Below are positions 49,702-58,827 of a stretch of DNA of 64,000 nucleotides, in pieces; within the stretch, counting starts at the first letter, position 1, and the number at the start of each line of letters is the position of its first letter. A program made the position numbers and the translations under genes. The notes beneath the pieces are model-generated. The model was not told the DNA's origin, made no database searches, and saw only the letters and a program-made list of their open reading frames with translations. Source of the DNA: Pedobacter sp. D749 (lineage in GTDB: Bacteria > Bacteroidota > Bacteroidia > Sphingobacteriales > Sphingobacteriaceae); contig NZ_CP079218.1 of assembly GCF_019317285.1 (NCBI RefSeq), positions 1,364,001-1,428,000 of the forward strand, written 5' to 3'.

Positions 49702-52218
49702 ATGTCTTTTATGAAAAGAATATATATCTTAATCCATTTTCTTGTTTCTATATCGATTCCTGCATTATATGCCCAAAATTTAACTGAATTTAATAAAGCG
49801 CCGTTAAAACAACAGGTTTATGTGCAATTACCAATAGGCAGTATTAAAGCAAAGGGATGGTTGTTAAAGCAGCTGGAACAACAAAGAGATGGTGCAACCG
49901 GAATGGCTGAAGAGTTATACCCTGAAAAAGATAATCTTGGAAAAAATTCCGATTGGCTGGGAGGCGATGGAAATGGATGGGAGCGCGTACCTTATTATGT
50001 TAAAGGTTTAGTCGCATTGGCTTATACTTTAGATGATCCTGTGCTAAAAGCGAAAGCGCAGAAGTATATCGATTGGACTTTAAACAATCAACAAGCCAAT
50101 GGATTATTTGGTCCACCGAAAATGAAAGATTGGTGGCCGAGAATGCCAATGATGTATGCTTTACAAAGCTATTATGAAGCCACAAATGATAAAAGGGTTA
50201 TTCCATTTCTCTCCAAATATTTTAAATATGAACTTGCGAATCTCGATGCCGATCCGTTAAAAGAATGGGGCAAAGCAAGGGCAGGCGATAACATGGAAAT
50301 TGCCATTTGGCTTTACAATAAAACCGGTGATCAGGATTTATTAACACTTGTAGAAAAGTTAAAACAACAGGCATATCCCTGGATTGATATATATAGTAAT
50401 AACGAATTTTACTTTTTCGGTGACGATTTTCAGCCAAAACACATGGTTAATGTGGCTCAGGCGTTAAAATTTCCTATAGTTTGTGCGCAACTTCAAGATC
50501 TTCCATCTAATCTTGAAGCACTCTCTAAAGGTATCGCACATATTATGCACGACCATGGTCAGCCCGAAGGGCTAGGTTCGGGAACTGAATTCCTGGCAGG
50601 CACTAGCAGTATAGAAGGCGTAGAAACCTGTACAGTAGTGGAATGGATGCAGAGTTTAGAAACTGCGGCAAAAGTTATTCACGATGCAAAAATTGGCGAT
50701 CAGTTGGAGAAAGTGGCTTTTAATGCTTTGCCTGCGCAGTTTAGCCGGGATTTTAAAAACCACTCCTATTACACATTACCAAATCAGGTGCAGAGTATTC
50801 ATGGCGAGCATGGTTTTAATCAGGATTATGCTACAGGAATTGTTTCCAGTCCATATTCAGGCTATGGCTGCTGCCGATATAATATGCACATGGGCTGGCC
50901 TTATTTTTTGAAAAGTAGCGTGGTATCTACTCCAGAGAAAGGTTTAGCGGTAATTACCTATGGCCCTATGGAAATAGAAACCGTAGTAGCAGAAAATAAA
51001 AAAATAAAAATTACCGAAGAAACCAATTACCCCTTCGAAGAACAAATCAGGTTAAAAGTAGAACTTGCCGCCAGTACATCATTTCCATTAACTTTAAGAA
51101 TCCCAGCCTGGAGTGTAAAACCAGGCATCAGGTTAAATGGAGCTACATTAGAAGGCGTAAAAGCTGGAGAAATGTTTACCATAGCCAGAGAATGGAAAAA
51201 TCAAGATCAATTAGAATTGAATTTTCCAATGGAAATCACTACCAGGGCACAGGTAAATAATTCTTTGAGTGTAGAACGTGGACCTATTGTTTATGCACTG
51301 GAAATTAAGGCGGTAAACAAGGTAACCAAAACACATCCTGTTGCTGGCTTTGCAGATTACGAAATCCATCCGGAATCAGCATGGAATTATGGTTTGATGA
51401 TCGATAAAAGTGGTTTAAGTAAGGCTAGGGTATTAAAATCAGAAATGCCAAATAACCCTTTTATTGCGGCAAATGCACCGGTTAAAATAAAGGTTCAGGC
51501 AAAAAAGATTCCTTCATGGGGTTTAGGTTACAATAAAATGTCTGCTTTTGATGTGCCCTTTAGTCCAATCGCATCAGCTGAAAAACAGGAAGAAGTTATC
51601 CTGGTACCCTACGGATCTGAAAATATCCGCTTAAGCTGTTTCCCTGTAATCGGTGAGCCAAAAAAAATAAATAAAACTTTGGTCGAAAACTTTGATGAAG
51701 GAATGGCCAGCAATTGGGTTTTTTATGGCGGGGGCTGGTTTTGGAAAGATGGACAGATAAACGCTGCGTCAAATGCAGGCTCTGGTGGCTATGGTATACA
51801 TGGATCTAAATATGTGGCCAATGACACAGACTTTAAAGATTTTGTTTATCAGGCAGATGTTAAAATCAATACCTCTGGTGATGCGGGTTTAATGTTCAGG
51901 ATTTCTAATCCTGATATTGGCCCTGATGCCTACCAAGGCTATTATGTTGGCTTAGATCAACTTAATGGAACTGTAATATTTGGAAAAGCCAACGGACAAA
52001 AATGGACGGTAATACGTTCAGGAAAATATCCTGTTGAAATGAACAAAATGTATACCTTAAAGATAGTGGCCAAGGCAGATAAATTTGATGTCTTTATAAA
52101 CGGATCAGTTCAGCCTGTACTTTCGGCATCAGATAATCAATACCAATCGGGGAGTATAGGATTAAGAACATATAACGCTTTGGCAAGCTTCGATTCGGTA
52201 AAAATTAACACCTTTTAA
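49702..52218 (+). CDS. GH127-like (DUF1680) beta-L-arabinofuranosidase-type enzyme with C-terminal LamG/DUF1080-like domain
   Basis: The 838-residue secreted protein (signal ending ALYAQ) has the DUF1680 barrel (WERVPYYVKGLVALAYTLDD, WPRMPMMYALQSYYEATND, GEHGFNQDYATG). The zinc/cysteine site of GH127 is matched: E308 and C310 in GVETCTVVEW and the C390-C391 pair in GYGCCRYNMH. This equals the ExC...CC layout in which cysteine is the nucleophile. A beta-sandwich follows, and then a laminin-G/3-keto-glycoside-hydrolase-like domain (about 650-838; DAGLMFRISNPDIGPDAYQG, GSIGLRTYNALASFDSVKI), probably for glycan binding. The exact specificity is open, since DUF1680 families vary. Its arabinan-type activity would fit the arabinogalactan locus. 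Confidence 0.8.
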   Translation: MSFMKRIYILIHFLVSISIPALYAQNLTEFNKAPLKQQVYVQLPIGSIKAKGWLLKQLEQQRDGATGMAEELYPEKDNLGKNSDWLGGDGNGWERVPYYVKGLVALAYTLDDPVLKAKAQKYIDWTLNNQQANGLFGPPKMKDWWPRMPMMYALQSYYEATNDKRVIPFLSKYFKYELANLDADPLKEWGKARAGDNMEIAIWLYNKTGDQDLLTLVEKLKQQAYPWIDIYSNNEFYFFGDDFQPKHMVNVAQALKFPIVCAQLQDLPSNLEALSKGIAHIMHDHGQPEGLGSGTEFLAGTSSIEGVETCTVVEWMQSLETAAKVIHDAKIGDQLEKVAFNALPAQFSRDFKNHSYYTLPNQVQSIHGEHGFNQDYATGIVSSPYSGYGCCRYNMHMGWPYFLKSSVVSTPEKGLAVITYGPMEIETVVAENKKIKITEETNYPFEEQIRLKVELAASTSFPLTLRIPAWSVKPGIRLNGATLEGVKAGEMFTIAREWKNQDQLELNFPMEITTRAQVNNSLSVERGPIVYALEIKAVNKVTKTHPVAGFADYEIHPESAWNYGLMIDKSGLSKARVLKSEMPNNPFIAANAPVKIKVQAKKIPSWGLGYNKMSAFDVPFSPIASAEKQEEVILVPYGSENIRLSCFPVIGEPKKINKTLVENFDEGMASNWVFYGGGWFWKDGQINAASNAGSGGYGIHGSKYVANDTDFKDFVYQADVKINTSGDAGLMFRISNPDIGPDAYQGYYVGLDQLNGTVIFGKANGQKWTVIRSGKYPVEMNKMYTLKIVAKADKFDVFINGSVQPVLSASDNQYQSGSIGLRTYNALASFDSVKINTF

Positions 52219-52290
52219 CATCAACTGCGGGCGATGTAAAACTTACGGCAAGGAATTTGCTAATGCAGTGGTAACAAATAAAGTAATATT

Positions 52291-53154
52291 ATGAAATTAT
52301 ACAAATCAATTCCCATAATGCTCTTTACGCTTGCACTTGCTGCAGGTTGTGTAAGCAATAAAAAGTATGCTGAACTTCAGGACACCTATGCCAAGTTAAG
52401 AGATAGGAATCAGGAACTTAGTAATAAATACCAGGATAGCCAGCGTGAACTTAGCGGAAGCACCAGTAGGGTTAAAAGTTTAGAAGAGCAGATCGCATCA
52501 GAAAAAGCCAATGTAACGGCACTGCAAGATGCTTTAAACAAATGTTTAAATTCGAGTAACCAGGGAAATGTTAACATTTCAAAATTGGTTGATGAGATTA
52601 ATAGTTCAAACAAATACATCAAACAATTAGTGAATGCTAAAAACAAAAGTGACTCACTTAATATGGTGTTAACTAATAACTTAACAAGGTCATTAAGTCG
52701 TGAAGAGTTGGGTGATGTTGATGTTCAGGTACTTAAAGGCGTGGTATACATCTCTTTAGCTGATAACATGTTATATAAATCAGGTAGCTATGAAGTTTCT
52801 GATAAAGCTGGCGAAACTTTAAGCAAAATTGCCAAAATTATTAAAGATTACGATACCTATGATGTACTGATAGAAGGTAACACCGATAATGTACCAATTG
52901 TTCAAACAAACATCCGTAACAACTGGGATTTAAGTGCCTTACGTGCTTCATCAGTAGTGCAGGTATTACAAACCAAGTATGCCGTCGACCCTAAGCGTTT
53001 AACAGCTGGTGGACGTGGAGAGTTTAATCCAATTGCTGATAATAATACTCCAGGTGGAAAAGCAAAAAACAGGCGTACACAGATTATCATAACACCTAAA
53101 CTAGATCAGTTTATGGATCTGATCGGAAAAGCGCCTGAGCAATCTCAAAAATAA
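52291..53154 (+). CDS. OmpA-family lipoprotein with coiled-coil spacer
   Basis: The 287-residue protein has a lipoprotein signal (LFTLALAAGC, lipid Cys 20). A long heptad-rich coiled coil follows (about 26-140; YAKLRDRNQELSNKYQDSQR, SLEEQIASEKANVTALQDAL). The C-terminal OmpA domain contains VLIEGNTDNVPI, NWDLSALRASSVVQVLQ and KNRRTQIIITPK. The conserved D and R of the peptidoglycan site are there. The coiled coil could bridge from the outer membrane to the cell wall. A strong terminator follows 24 bases after the stop, so it is transcribed alone. Confidence 0.92.
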   Translation: MKLYKSIPIMLFTLALAAGCVSNKKYAELQDTYAKLRDRNQELSNKYQDSQRELSGSTSRVKSLEEQIASEKANVTALQDALNKCLNSSNQGNVNISKLVDEINSSNKYIKQLVNAKNKSDSLNMVLTNNLTRSLSREELGDVDVQVLKGVVYISLADNMLYKSGSYEVSDKAGETLSKIAKIIKDYDTYDVLIEGNTDNVPIVQTNIRNNWDLSALRASSVVQVLQTKYAVDPKRLTAGGRGEFNPIADNNTPGGKAKNRRTQIIITPKLDQFMDLIGKAPEQSQK

Positions 53155-53178
53155 AAGGTTATTATGATTAAGCATAAG

Positions 53179-53211
53179 AAGGGTTGGAGTTAATTTTCCA
53201 ACCCTTTTTAT
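53179..53211 (+). terminator. Intrinsic terminator of the OmpA-family gene
   Basis: AAGGGTTGGA (53179-53188) and TCCAACCCTT (53197-53206) form a perfect 10-bp hairpin, running into TTTTT. Confidence 0.85.
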
Positions 53212-53450
53212 TTGCAATGCTTTCCTTTTGATATTTAAATGAAATATATCCTGATAACCAGACTTCTATGACTGTTCTAATCATTAATAAAGGTATATTT
53301 GTTTATATCAGTAATACTATCACTTCTTTCTCTCGCTGATGTACCATTATAGTATTCGCCAATCTTATTTAGGTGAGTATTCCTTACTCCAGCCACCGAA
53401 TTGTTTAAGCAATGATGATTGGTCTTAGCTAACAGTAAACATTTATTTTT

Positions 53451-53582
53451 ATGAGTAGAGACAAAAAGAAAGAGGCCAGTCTAAATAAAAAGGCACCCTC
53501 AGATTATCAATCGGGAAAAGGTAAAACAGCAAAAACAGAAATTGATCCTTTCGCCAAAAAACCGGGTAAAAATGGCAAATAA
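53451..53582 (+). CDS. Small charged hypothetical protein (43 residues)
   Basis: An ORF from ATG 53451 reads MSRDKKKEASLNKKAPSDYQ and continues with SGKGKTAKTEIDPFAKKPGK, very lysine-rich and disordered-looking. It ends 11 bases inside the start of the next ORF (overlap 53572-53582), so the two are probably translated together. No family is recognised. The overlap and the clean ATG favour a real gene. Confidence 0.5.
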   Translation: MSRDKKKEASLNKKAPSDYQSGKGKTAKTEIDPFAKKPGKNGK

Positions 53583-53892
53583 CGATCAAAAAGCTCAGGT
53601 CAAAGTTTTTTTGTATGAATTGAACAATACCAGGCACGAATATGGTTTTTCGGCAGACGAAGAGTGGACATTGGATTTAGCTACAGATAGTCAGCGAAAG
53701 GTTCTCGAGCATAAATATTACCCCATGTTATCTTTAACTGTTGTACCAGAAAACATTATCGGGATGCTTGATCTTTTGGAAGATAAACTTGGAAATGCAG
53801 TTGGCCATATTAAAGATAGCCTCAGCCGTAAAAAGATTTCAAAAGAATCAACACATCTTTTGGCTTATTGTATAGCGAGATTAAAACATTAA
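53572..53892 (+). CDS. Hypothetical 106-residue cytoplasmic protein
   Basis: Starting at ATG 53572 gives MANNDQKAQVKVFLYELNNT, overlapping the previous small gene by 11 bases. The sequence alternates beta-like (VKVFLYELNN, MLSLTVV) and helical (IGMLDLLEDKLGNAVGHIKD) parts and contains no signal peptide or membrane helix. It ends in THLLAYCIARLKH. I recognise no family. With the lysine-rich neighbour it forms a small two-gene unit between an OmpA gene and a CSD-like gene. Confidence 0.55.
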   Translation: MANNDQKAQVKVFLYELNNTRHEYGFSADEEWTLDLATDSQRKVLEHKYYPMLSLTVVPENIIGMLDLLEDKLGNAVGHIKDSLSRKKISKESTHLLAYCIARLKH

Positions 53893-54047
53893 AACACGGA
53901 ATTGCCTATTTGCTTGCATTAATTCGTTTTAGTAATAAATATTGTATCAATCCCTACACTTAATTTTTCAAAAAAAATCTTTTATGTATCTTTTATGATA
54001 CGTAAATTGACTATAATTGTTCATTATTTATAAAAATAAATTCTGCA

Positions 54048-54263
54048 ATGGGAGTGAATAGGAAGGGAGACGTTATCCAGATTGACTTTGAAAATGGGCA
54101 TGGGATCATTATTGATGAAAATGGCCAGGATATCCATTTTCAATTAGATGACGTGTCTGATCGAATTAATATAAACTCGAAAATAGTTTTTGAAATTGAA
54201 TTACACGAGCGTGGCTTGGTGGCGGTTAACGTTAAATTAGCAATGGAAGAGATAAAAGTTTAA
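54048..54263 (+). CDS. Small OB-fold (cold-shock-like) protein
   Basis: The 71-residue protein resembles a cold-shock/S1-type OB barrel. KGDVIQIDFENGHGIIIDEN takes the place of the cold-shock GxVKWFNxxKGFGFI segment, QDIHFQLDDV corresponds to DVFVHxS, and the last strand is KIVFEIELHERGLVAVNV. The aromatic RNA-contact residues are mostly absent, so nucleic-acid binding is uncertain. It is preceded by an AT-rich 155-bp leader, which is usual for cold-shock genes. It is convergent with the histidine kinase gene. Confidence 0.5.
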   Translation: MGVNRKGDVIQIDFENGHGIIIDENGQDIHFQLDDVSDRININSKIVFEIELHERGLVAVNVKLAMEEIKV

Positions 54264-54286
54264 TTCCACACCGACTGAATAGATAT

Positions 54287-56149
54287 TCAGGGCATCAAAT
54301 GGTCATTTGGGATGGGCAAGCTGAAATAAAATGTAGAACCTTGCCCCAACTTGCTTTCTGCCCAGATTTTTCCCCCATGCCTTTGAATTATTTCGGCACA
54401 AATGTACAAGCCAACTCCAAATCCTGCAATTGTTTTGGTATCAGAACTTTCTACACGGTAAAAGCGGTCAAAAAGTTTGGGTATATTATCTTCCTTAATG
54501 CCTATACCCTCGTCTTCTACACTAACAACCAGATAACCCTTTTGTATATCGCATTTTATTGCAATTAAAGATTCTTTTTTCGAGTATTTCGCTGCGTTGC
54601 CAATCAGGTTATTAACAACATTGCCAATTTTGTCCATGTCAGCATGTAGCATCATTTCTTCAGGACCAATTACCTGGATAAAATGGCTGGGTAAAACCAT
54701 TCTGTTTTCTTCAGCAATAGTTTTAATCAAATCAACCAGATTAAAATTTGTTTTATTCAATAAAATTTTACCCGATTCTAATAAGGAGACATTTAAGAAA
54801 CCATCAATCATTAATGACATTCTCTTTAACTGGACATTTATCTTATCCAGTATCTGAGTAGGGAACTCGTTATCCGTTTCTTTGAATTTAAATTGTAAAA
54901 GCTGTACATAAGCGCTTAAAGATGTCAAAGGAGTTTTAAGCTCATGACTTACCATACCGATGAAATCATTTTTTCTAATTTCATCCTGTTTATGTTCCGT
55001 AATATCCAGAACTGCTCCAGCAATATAAACGGCTTTTCCCTCTTCGTTATAATAGGCTTTTCCTGCAGTTCTTAACCATTTGCGCTTTGCACTGATGCCA
55101 TTCAAATTAATCTGGTATTCGATATTAAAAGCGTTTCGGTGGTGTAATGCACGTTTAATACCACTAGTAAGATGCCTGCTGTCTTCGGGACTAATCAATG
55201 ATTTGGCTTCCTCAATACCCAATCTGTTGTTTTCCAGTTCATATATATGTTGTGCCCTTTCTGACAGCAGGATCTGTTTGTTTTCTAAATCGATATTCCA
55301 CGAGCCCATTTCTGAAGCATCCATGGCTATTTTTAAAATATCTTTAGCCTTAAGTAATTCTTTTTTAAAGTTTACCTGCTCTGTAATATCCTTGATAATC
55401 ACTAAAATTCTGGTTACTTCGTTTTTATCATTTTTTAAAGGTTCATACAAAGCGATGAAATAACCGTCTGAAACTGCTGTGGAGAGTTTTAATTCGTTGA
55501 GTGTTAATGGCTGTTGGTTTTTGAAAATGTCTTTTACACGTTTTACAAGCGCCTGCTGTTTTTCAAATTCCGGCCGTGCCTCTTCTAAAGGTAATCCGAT
55601 AACTTCTTTTCTGGATTTACCCCAAATTTTTAATATGTTATCGTTTGCATACTCCGTAATCAACTCCGGACCTTTTAATACACACATGCCTAAAGGTGCC
55701 TGCTCAAAAAATCCCCTAAAACGAGCTTCACTTTCCGAAAGTTCAAATAAAATATGCTCAAGGTCATTTTCATCCATTGGAATTTCTCTTAATGAACAAA
55801 CGAGGTATTCAACCGGGCGGTCATTTTGTAATACTGGCGAAAATTCTAATTCCCACTTCACGTTTGGCGAGTTGGAATAGATGGGATGAATGATTAGCGT
55901 ACTTTTTGTCTTAAGTTCACTTACTTTATGAACTGTTTTAATTAGAATATTCTTTTCAACATCAGATAAGAGGTTTGGGATAATGTCGATATCATATAAT
56001 TTTAATTTTCCACCCACACGCTCAATTAAAGCCTGGTAAGCATCGTTATGTTCTACTACAACCAATATTGGCTTTACTTTAAAAATGATTATAGGACTTG
56101 TAGAATGTTTTAATAGTGCTTTTAGGAATGGAGAAGCTAAATCTATCAT
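54287..56149 (-). CDS. PAS-domain sensor histidine kinase
   Basis: I prefer ATG 56149 (MIDLASPFLKALLKHS), giving 620 residues; the frame is open 17 codons further. Three PAS-like domains are visible (start to about 115, about 135-260 with FFEQAPLGMCVLKGPELITE, and about 270-385 with MGSWNIDLENKQILLSERAQ). HisKA with the phospho-His in MVSHELKTPLTSLSAYVQ and a HATPase domain (NLIGNAAKYSKKE, VEDEGIGIKEDNIPKLFDRF, GFGVGLYICAEIIQRHGG) follow. No transmembrane helix is seen, so it should be a cytosolic sensor. No receiver or response regulator gene adjoins it, leaving its partner unknown. Confidence 0.92.
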   Translation of the reverse strand: MIDLASPFLKALLKHSTSPIIIFKVKPILVVVEHNDAYQALIERVGGKLKLYDIDIIPNLLSDVEKNILIKTVHKVSELKTKSTLIIHPIYSNSPNVKWELEFSPVLQNDRPVEYLVCSLREIPMDENDLEHILFELSESEARFRGFFEQAPLGMCVLKGPELITEYANDNILKIWGKSRKEVIGLPLEEARPEFEKQQALVKRVKDIFKNQQPLTLNELKLSTAVSDGYFIALYEPLKNDKNEVTRILVIIKDITEQVNFKKELLKAKDILKIAMDASEMGSWNIDLENKQILLSERAQHIYELENNRLGIEEAKSLISPEDSRHLTSGIKRALHHRNAFNIEYQINLNGISAKRKWLRTAGKAYYNEEGKAVYIAGAVLDITEHKQDEIRKNDFIGMVSHELKTPLTSLSAYVQLLQFKFKETDNEFPTQILDKINVQLKRMSLMIDGFLNVSLLESGKILLNKTNFNLVDLIKTIAEENRMVLPSHFIQVIGPEEMMLHADMDKIGNVVNNLIGNAAKYSKKESLIAIKCDIQKGYLVVSVEDEGIGIKEDNIPKLFDRFYRVESSDTKTIAGFGVGLYICAEIIQRHGGKIWAESKLGQGSTFYFSLPIPNDHLMP

Positions 56150-56673
56150 ATATTTGAGTGACACTTTCCCAAATATAATCCTTAAACAGTTAATCGCCAA
56201 CGGATTTTTAAGGAATATCTAACATTTATCATACAAATTGGTATGAGCTATAAGTGTAATAATTTTATCGTAAGCTGTTACATTCCATTATTTAATTTGG
56301 AACCCTTAAACTATGATGAATAAAACATTTAAGATGGATGGGGCTGTCCTTATCTGTTCTAAAAATCTGCATATGATTTTTTGGAGTGTACAAAATGATG
56401 TTATGCAAATATCAAAAAATTGTAAAGTTAAGGTCGTAAAATGATAAGCGAAATTTAAATTAGATCATTATAAGATAATTATGACTGATTTATAATACAG
56501 TATTAGGCGTTATTCTACTGAAAATTGAGTCTTTTTAAGCATTAAAAAAGTTTTTATCTATTTTAGTAGAAAATTATTAATCTGATAATCAGTTGTTTGT
56601 GTTTTATTTTTGAGTTTAACATTTGATTTAAGTGATTTAGCATTTCTCCATTACATTTTTTTAAAAATTTATA
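56150..56673. other. AT-rich intergenic region upstream of the small-RNA candidate
   Basis: More than 500 bp without a plausible ORF lie between the kinase gene start and the transcript candidate at 56685. I see the kinase promoter side and strongly A/T-rich sequence, but no clear palindromes or repeats. Confidence 0.4.
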
Positions 56674-56755
56674 TATATTTGTTCTTACCCTTTCGAGGGT
56701 ATGTTTTTCATAGGTAGATGTAGGGTCAGAACATTGTTCTGGCCCTTTTTTGTTT
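56674..56755 (+). ncRNA. Candidate small RNA or short leader with its own promoter and terminator
   Basis: TATATTTG (56674-56681) is a perfect TAnnTTTG -7 box. Right after it come a hairpin with UUCG loop (TACCCT-TTCG-AGGGTA, 56686-56701), a 20-nt linker, and a terminator. In the terminator GGGTCAGAA (56723-56731) pairs with TTCTGGCCC (56737-56745), with a six-T run after it. The predicted transcript is about 70 nt and lies 30 bases before ubiX. It is either an independent small RNA or an attenuated leader of ubiX. Confidence 0.5.
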
Positions 56756-56786
56756 GAATAGAATTTATAAAAACTATTTTTGTGTT

Positions 56787-57356
56787 ATGATAAAAAAGAA
56801 AGTGATTGTTGCAGTTACAGGTGCCAGCGGTTCAGTTTATGCAAAGGTTTTATTTGATCAGTTATTAAAATTAAAAGATCAGATTGAAGCCGTTGGTGTG
56901 GTAATGAGCGATAATGCCAAAGAGGTTTGGCAATTCGAACTGGGGAACCAGGATTATACTCATTTTAAAGACTTCACTTTCTATAACAAAAACGATTTTA
57001 ATGCCCCTTTTGCTTCAGGCTCGGCAAAATACGATACGATGATCATCGTTCCATGCTCGATGGGTACATTAGGACGTATTGCACACGGAATATCAAATGA
57101 TCTGATTTCAAGGGCTGCAGATGTGGTACTAAAGGAACGGAGAAAACTGATTGCTGTAGTACGCGACACACCTTTTAGCTTAATTCACATCAATAATATG
57201 AAAACAGTTACCGAAGCCGGTGGCATTATTTGTCCGGCTAATCCATCTTTTTATAGTCTGCCTAAAAGCATCGAAGAAGTAGCCGGAACAGTTGTGAGCA
57301 GGGTGCTTGATTTAGCAGGTTTTGAACAGGAAAGTTACCGCTGGCAGGAGAAATAA
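56787..57356 (+). CDS. ubiX: Flavin prenyltransferase UbiX
   Basis: The 189-residue protein (start ATG 56787, MIKKKVIVAVTGASGSVYAK) makes the prenylated FMN cofactor used by UbiD decarboxylases. Diagnostic parts are the N-terminal FMN-binding loop VTGASGSVYAK, MIIVPCSMGTLGRIAHGISN and LISRAADVVLKERRKLIAVV, plus RDTPFSLIHINNM and ICPANPSFY. Length agrees with the family. The 11 upstream in-frame codons overlap the terminator-like hairpin region and are not needed. It seems monocistronic, unless the small leader RNA belongs to it. Confidence 0.95.
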   Translation: MIKKKVIVAVTGASGSVYAKVLFDQLLKLKDQIEAVGVVMSDNAKEVWQFELGNQDYTHFKDFTFYNKNDFNAPFASGSAKYDTMIIVPCSMGTLGRIAHGISNDLISRAADVVLKERRKLIAVVRDTPFSLIHINNMKTVTEAGGIICPANPSFYSLPKSIEEVAGTVVSRVLDLAGFEQESYRWQEK

Positions 57357-57488
57357 GTTTCAGTTAGCAGTTTTTACCCGATCGTTTATAATGAGCTGAA
57401 AATCGAAAAACTACAAACAGCATTGTTAATTAACTGTAATTTACCTTTAATCTCCAATCTCATATCATAATACTCAAATCTATTTTGT

Positions 57489-57496
57489 TATCTTTG
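57489..57496 (+). promoter_or_regulatory. -7 box of mtaB
   Basis: TATCTTTG matches TAnnTTTG exactly and lies 8 bases before the ATG at 57505. The transcript would be nearly leaderless, which is common in Bacteroidota. Confidence 0.55.
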
Positions 57497-57504
57497 CAGC
57501 CTCA

Positions 57505-58827
57505 ATGAAAAAGGTCGCATTTTATACATTAGGTTGTAAACTCAATTTCTCCGAAACCTCAACCATCGGTCGTTTATTTACCGATGCGGGTTACTCCGTA
57601 GTAGAATTTCAGCATCAGGCCGATGTTTATGTGATCAATACCTGCTCTGTTACCGAGCATGCCGATAAAAAGTGCCGTAAAGTTGTTAAAGAAGCTTTAA
57701 AGTATTCACCAAATGCCTTTGTAACCATTGTAGGTTGTTATGCACAGCTAAAACCACAGGAAATTGCCGAAATAGAAGGAGTTGATATGGTTTTGGGCGC
57801 TGCAGAAAAATTCAGGATAGTAGAATATATTACCGATTTAACTAAACAGCCTAAAACGCTTATTCATCAGCAAAGTATTGAGAAAGTAAACCATAATTTT
57901 ATTGCCTCTTATTCTATTGGCGATAGAACACGTACTTTTTTGAAAGTACAGGATGGTTGCGATTACCCTTGTACATATTGCACCATTCCTTTAGCACGCG
58001 GTGCAAGTCGTAGCGATACCATTGAAAATGTGGTTAATCGTGCAAAAATGATTGCCGATAGCGGTGTTAAAGAAATTGTATTAACCGGTGTAAACCTTGG
58101 TGATTTCGGAATCAGAAATGGTCAGCGTGAAGATAAATTTTTTGACCTGGTTAAAGCTTTAGATGAGGTAGAAGGAATTGAAAGAATCCGTATTTCATCT
58201 ATTGAACCTAACCTTTTGAGCAATGAGATCATCGAGTTTGTATCCACTTCTAAAAGGTTTGTTCCGCATTTTCATATTCCCTTACAATCCGGTTCTGATA
58301 AAATTTTAGGTTTAATGCGCCGTCGCTACCGTAGCGATTTGTATGTAGAGCGTGTTGCCAAAATTAAGGAGGTAATGCCGCACTGTTGTATTGGCGTAGA
58401 TGTAATTGTTGGTTTTCCTGGTGAAACAAAAGAAGATTTTTTAGATACCTATCAGTTTTTAAACCAACTTGATATTTCTTATTTACACGTATTTACTTAC
58501 TCCGAACGCGAATTAACGGCTGCAGCCGAAATGAAAGGTGTTGTGGCAGGAAGCGAGCGTAATGAGCGTAGTAAAATGCTTCATATTTTATCTGATAAAA
58601 AGCGGAGGGCTTTCTACGAATCTCAAATTGGTACTGATGCTGAAGTACTTTTCGAAGCAGATCAGAAATTGGGTTACATGCACGGTTTTACTAAAAACTA
58701 TGTGAAAGTACGTGCCAAATACGATCCGGTTATGGTAAATGAATTAAAAGCAGTTAAGCTTTTAGAAATTACAGCCGATGGAGAAGTAGAAGTGGCAGAA
58801 CTGGAAACTGTTCACGCGCATCATTAG
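57505..58827 (+). CDS. mtaB: tRNA t6A37 methylthiotransferase MtaB
   Basis: The 440-residue radical SAM enzyme adds a methylthio group to N6-threonylcarbamoyladenosine at tRNA position 37. Evidence is the UPF0004 domain with cysteines in TLGCKLNFSE, NTCSVTEHAD and VGCYAQ. The radical-SAM CxxxCxxC is in QDGCDYPCTYCTIPLARGAS, followed by EIVLTGVNLGDFG and HFHIPLQSGSDKILGLMRRR. A C-terminal TRAM-like region ends in VELETVHAHH. The NCKLNFSE-like start and length favour MtaB over MiaB. It has its own promoter. Confidence 0.93.
   Translation: MKKVAFYTLGCKLNFSETSTIGRLFTDAGYSVVEFQHQADVYVINTCSVTEHADKKCRKVVKEALKYSPNAFVTIVGCYAQLKPQEIAEIEGVDMVLGAAEKFRIVEYITDLTKQPKTLIHQQSIEKVNHNFIASYSIGDRTRTFLKVQDGCDYPCTYCTIPLARGASRSDTIENVVNRAKMIADSGVKEIVLTGVNLGDFGIRNGQREDKFFDLVKALDEVEGIERIRISSIEPNLLSNEIIEFVSTSKRFVPHFHIPLQSGSDKILGLMRRRYRSDLYVERVAKIKEVMPHCCIGVDVIVGFPGETKEDFLDTYQFLNQLDISYLHVFTYSERELTAAAEMKGVVAGSERNERSKMLHILSDKKRRAFYESQIGTDAEVLFEADQKLGYMHGFTKNYVKVRAKYDPVMVNELKAVKLLEITADGEVEVAELETVHAHH

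Noticed and set aside
54299..55880. Plus-strand ORFs (86-133 residues) opposite the PAS histidine kinase
   Set aside because: They are antisense to conserved PAS, HisKA and HATPase motifs and have no own evidence of coding.
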